Of a DNA stretch of 64,000 nucleotides, positions 61,388-64,000 are shown piece after piece. Below the pieces are notes generated by a model. It worked only from the letters and a program-made list of their open reading frames with translations. It was not told the DNA's origin and did no database searches. A program made the position numbers and the translations under genes. Source of the DNA: Mycolicibacterium sp. (lineage in GTDB: Bacteria > Actinomycetota > Actinomycetes > Mycobacteriales > Mycobacteriaceae). The stretch spans positions 30,209 to 94,208 of the forward strand of contig NZ_JAEMTA010000018.1 of NCBI RefSeq assembly GCF_016462545.1. Reading direction: 5' to 3'. How positions within the stretch are numbered: the first letter of the stretch is position 1; each line of letters begins with the position of its first letter.

Positions 61388-62182
61388 ATGCCGGAAGGGC
61401 ACACCCTTCACCGACTTGCTCGCCTGCACCAAAAGCGGTTCGGCAAGGCGCCCGTGATCGTGACCAGCCCGCAGGGGCGCTTCGCCGATGCTGCGGAAGC
61501 TGTCAGCGGTCGGGTTCTTCGCACCGCCGACGCGTGGGGCAAGCACCTGTTCCACCACTACGAGGGCGGTGCCATAGTGCACGTCCACCTGGGTCTCTAC
61601 GGCAAGTTCACCGAGCGCCCCAGGCCCATGCCGGAGCCGGTCGGTCAGGTCCGGATGCGGATGGTCGGCACCGACTACGGCACCGACCTGCGCGGCCCCA
61701 CCGTGTGCGAGGTGATCCATCGGGGCGAGGTCGACGACATCATCGCCAGGTTGGGACCCGACCCGCTGCGGCGCGCCGCAGACCCGTCGGTCGCGTTCAC
61801 GCGAATTAGCAAGTCGCGCAGGCCGATCGGTGCACTGTTGATGGATCAGAAGGTAATTGCCGGCGTGGGCAACGTCTATCGGTGTGAGTTGCTCTTCCGC
61901 CATCGCATCGAGCCGCACCGGCCCGGCACGGCTGTTGGCGAGGAGGAGTTCGACGCCGCCTGGACCGACCTCGTCGCCCTCATGAAGGTCGGCGTGAGCC
62001 GCGGCAGGATCATCACCATCCGACGCGAGGACGACGAGAAGCCGCCGCCCAAGGGCCCCGGGCGGCCGCGCAGCTACGTCTACCGCCGGACGGGCGAGCC
62101 GTGCCTGTTGTGTGGCACGCCGATTCGCACCGAGGTGATGGAGGCGCGCAACCTCTTCTGGTGTCCCAACTGCCAGGTGTAG
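61388..62182 (+). CDS. nei: Fpg/Nei family DNA glycosylase (Rv2464c-like)
   Basis: Base-excision repair of oxidised pyrimidines. 264 residues. Catalytic N-terminus MPEGHTLHRLA (Pro2, Glu3). Helix-two-turns-helix region PIGALLMDQKVIAGVGNVYR. C-terminal zinc finger with CLLC and CPNC (TGEPCLLCGTPIRTEV then NLFWCPNCQ). Three bases after rpiB, as in M. tuberculosis. The Rv2464c product is the Nei1 enzyme. Confidence 0.94.
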   Translation: MPEGHTLHRLARLHQKRFGKAPVIVTSPQGRFADAAEAVSGRVLRTADAWGKHLFHHYEGGAIVHVHLGLYGKFTERPRPMPEPVGQVRMRMVGTDYGTDLRGPTVCEVIHRGEVDDIIARLGPDPLRRAADPSVAFTRISKSRRPIGALLMDQKVIAGVGNVYRCELLFRHRIEPHRPGTAVGEEEFDAAWTDLVALMKVGVSRGRIITIRREDDEKPPPKGPGRPRSYVYRRTGEPCLLCGTPIRTEVMEARNLFWCPNCQV

Positions 62183-62250
62183 CGAAGGCCTTCACAGGCA
62201 CACCACAGCGACGGGAAGCGGCCCGCGCCATTTGACGGGACAATCGGCGG

Positions 62251-63936
62251 GTGGAACTCATCCTCGTCGTCGTTGGGGCGATCGTCGTCACCGCCATCGC
62301 ACACCGGCGCGGACTCGAACCCGCCTTGATCATCGTCGTCATCGGTATCGCCGCATCGTTCGTGCCGGGTTTCGAAGCCCCAGAACTGGACTCGCACATC
62401 CTGTTGACGGTGGTGCTGCCGCCGCTGCTCTACTCCGCGGCGCTGGACTTCTCGTTCCCGACGTTCCTGCGCAACATCCGACCGATCCTCGGTCTCGGAG
62501 TCGGACTGGTCGTGGTGACGGCGTTCGCCGTGGCAGCGGTGTCGTCATGGTTGGTGGTCGTGCCGCTGACGTTCGGCACGGCGCTCATCCTCGGCGCGAT
62601 CGTGGCGCCCCCGGATGCCGTGACGGCCGTCGCGGTGGGACGCAAGCTGGGGCTGCCGAAGAAGGTGATGGCCATCCTCACCGGCGAGAGCCTCATCAAC
62701 GACGCCGCCGCGCTGACGCTGTTCTCCATCGCCGTCGCACAGATCGCAGGCAGTCACACGTTCATCCAGAATCCCTTCCTGCTGTTCGGCTACAGCGCGG
62801 TGCTCGGTCCGATCGTCGGTGCTGTGCTGGGCTTCGTGACGCTGTGGATCCGCAAGCGGTTGGCCAATCCAGGCTTGGAGACGGTGCAGGGTCTGGTGGT
62901 GCCCTTCGCGGCGTTCATTGCGGCGGAGGAGTTGCACGCGTCGGGCGTGCTGGCAGTGGTCGTTGCGGGATTCGTGGTCGGCAACGGAACGCTCGGCGCG
63001 GGTTATCAGACCCGACTGCAGGAGCGCTACGTCTGGAATTCGGTGGACGTGCTGCTGGAGGCCTTCGTCTTCGCCTACATCGGGCTGCACCTGCGGTTCG
63101 TCCTGGAGGATCTCCGCGAGGCGCACGAATCCCTGGGCGAGGTCGCGATCGCGTCAGTGATCGTGCTCGCGCTGGTGATGTTCATCCGGCCGATCTCCGT
63201 GCTGGCGATGTTCGGTCGCAGCCAGTTGTCGCGTCAGGTCGAGAACCGGTTGAGCGTCCCGGCGCCGGTGTCGGGCGGCCGAGGAGCGCTGGGCACCCGA
63301 CGCCGCGGTAAACCGCCGGGAAAGTGGCGTTCGCTGATCGACCGTCGGTCGTTGACCTGGCAGGAGAGCGTCGTGGTGTCGTGGACCGGCATGCGGGGGG
63401 TGGTCACCCTGGCTGCGGCCGCCGCGATTCCCGTCACGACCGCTGTGGGCGAGCCGTTTCCCGAACGCGCCACCATCCAGGCCATCGCCTTCGTCGTCAG
63501 TGTCGGCACGCTGTTGATCCAGGGCGCCACGTTGCCGATGCTGATCAGCCGACTGACCCTGTCGAAGAACGAGTCCTCCTATGAGCGGGAGCAGACGCTC
63601 AAGGCCGAGCGGGTGGTGTACGAGGCCGCCGACCAGGTCCTTGCGGAGTTCAGGGCGAACCCGCCGGAGGGTCTGGATCCGCGGGTGCTGGCTGAGATTC
63701 GCAACATCATCGCCAGGCACTCGCAGGACGCCGACGAGATGCCTGATCCGGCGACCCATACGCTGCGCGCGGAGGTGTTCGGGTCGTTGTATCTGGACGT
63801 GCTGGCGGCGCAGCGGGCCGCGTTGATCACCGAACGCGACGACGGACGCATCGAGGACGAGGCTGCCCGCGCCATGTTGGAACGGCTCGACCTTCAGGAG
63901 GCGGGCGTGTCGGCCCGGCTGGAGAGCCGGCTCTAG
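62251..63936 (+). CDS. CPA1-family Na+/H+ antiporter
   Basis: 561 residues, GTG start. About 12 helices with the transport-site pattern TALILGAIVAPPDAVTAVAV (Asp in helix 5/6) and GESLINDAAALTLFSIAVAQ (N-D motif), then GVLAVVVAGFVVGNG and WTGMRGVVTLAAAAAIP. A cytoplasmic C-terminal tail of about 100 residues is helical and charged (NIIARHSQDADEMPD). Exchanges Na+ for H+ at the plasma membrane. Its TAG stop shares CTAG with the stop of the convergent partial gene. Confidence 0.93.
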   Translation: MELILVVVGAIVVTAIAHRRGLEPALIIVVIGIAASFVPGFEAPELDSHILLTVVLPPLLYSAALDFSFPTFLRNIRPILGLGVGLVVVTAFAVAAVSSWLVVVPLTFGTALILGAIVAPPDAVTAVAVGRKLGLPKKVMAILTGESLINDAAALTLFSIAVAQIAGSHTFIQNPFLLFGYSAVLGPIVGAVLGFVTLWIRKRLANPGLETVQGLVVPFAAFIAAEELHASGVLAVVVAGFVVGNGTLGAGYQTRLQERYVWNSVDVLLEAFVFAYIGLHLRFVLEDLREAHESLGEVAIASVIVLALVMFIRPISVLAMFGRSQLSRQVENRLSVPAPVSGGRGALGTRRRGKPPGKWRSLIDRRSLTWQESVVVSWTGMRGVVTLAAAAAIPVTTAVGEPFPERATIQAIAFVVSVGTLLIQGATLPMLISRLTLSKNESSYEREQTLKAERVVYEAADQVLAEFRANPPEGLDPRVLAEIRNIIARHSQDADEMPDPATHTLRAEVFGSLYLDVLAAQRAALITERDDGRIEDEAARAMLERLDLQEAGVSARLESRL

Positions 63937-64000
63937 TTGTTCTGCGGTGGTGGTTGGGGTTCGAAGGGTTGGTACCACCACCAGTTGGCGCGTTCCCCGG
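63933..64000 (-). CDS. C-terminal end of a convergent gene (partial)
   Basis: The minus strand reads GERANWWWYQPFEPQPPPQN N and stops at TAG (63933-63935). The Trp/Pro-rich end and good codon use suggest a real gene whose body lies beyond the window. No family can be assigned. Confidence 0.5.
   Translation of the reverse strand, partial: GERANWWWYQPFEPQPPPQNN

Noticed and set aside
60587..61918. Minus-strand 443-codon frame across TetR, rpiB and nei
   Set aside because: Antisense to three genes with clear families; no homology-like motifs.

Overview
The window is high-GC DNA (coding lines counted at about 70% G+C) from a mycobacterium, most likely a pigmented, environmental, fast-growing Mycolicibacterium-type species. 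The evidence is the gene order from 33.2 to 62.2 kb. It follows the M. tuberculosis Rv2484c-to-Rv2464c block (wax-ester synthase/DGAT, HAD-PlsC, PlsB2, SSB paralog, EttA, 180-kDa NAD-glutamate dehydrogenase, thioesterase, GlbO, HNH, DUF5130, PepN, Rv2466c-like DsbA, RpiB, Nei). A UsfY-like protein, GAF-ANTAR regulator and SOUL protein fit the same lineage.

Layout. 1-4.9 kb: a minus-strand FtsX/MacB-type ABC exporter behind an autoinducer-synthase-like acyltransferase, an acyl-ACP thioesterase, and an ECF-type sigma factor coupled to an Asp23-like gene. 5.2-11.9 kb: a stress and envelope block with three CsbD proteins, an Asp23/Gls24-DUF6286 cluster, a PAS protein, Hsp20 with a divergent MerR regulator, and two very small HPD-containing J-domain-like proteins. 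11.9-19.8 kb: a Pro/Gly-rich membrane protein divergent from an OmpR/histidine-kinase pair, UsfY, SOUL, and a MarR-controlled MMPL/TspO-like operon with a perfect operator. 20.2-26.9 kb: a carotenoid operon (crtE-crtI-crtB-crtU-Rieske oxygenase) facing idi, without a lycopene cyclase. 27.1-30.8 kb: a GAF-ANTAR regulator, then a structured leader carrying an 11-codon ORF, an MgtE-N/CBS protein without membrane domain and an atypical NRAMP transporter. 30.8-33.1 kb: a sulfatase, tRNA-Arg(UCU), and a 537-bp element carrying a PD-(D/E)XK homing-endonuclease-like gene between two copies of the tRNA 5' half. 33.2-55.4 kb: the conserved core block. 55.4-60.9 kb: accessory genes placed between neighbours of the M. 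tuberculosis order (a molybdopterin oxidoreductase, a cytosine permease/deaminase/2OG-oxygenase operon, a broken SDR and a frameshifted TetR). 60.9-64 kb: rpiB, nei and a Na+/H+ antiporter.

The candidates most likely to be new biology are the tRNA-Arg/PD-(D/E)XK mini-element (32.48-33.06 kb) and the leader RNA plus MgtE-N/NRAMP pair (27.9-30.8 kb). The element has no integrase. It duplicates the 5' half of the tRNA and appears to supply a new promoter to the intact copy. Three convergent gene pairs also end on one shared CTAG tetranucleotide.
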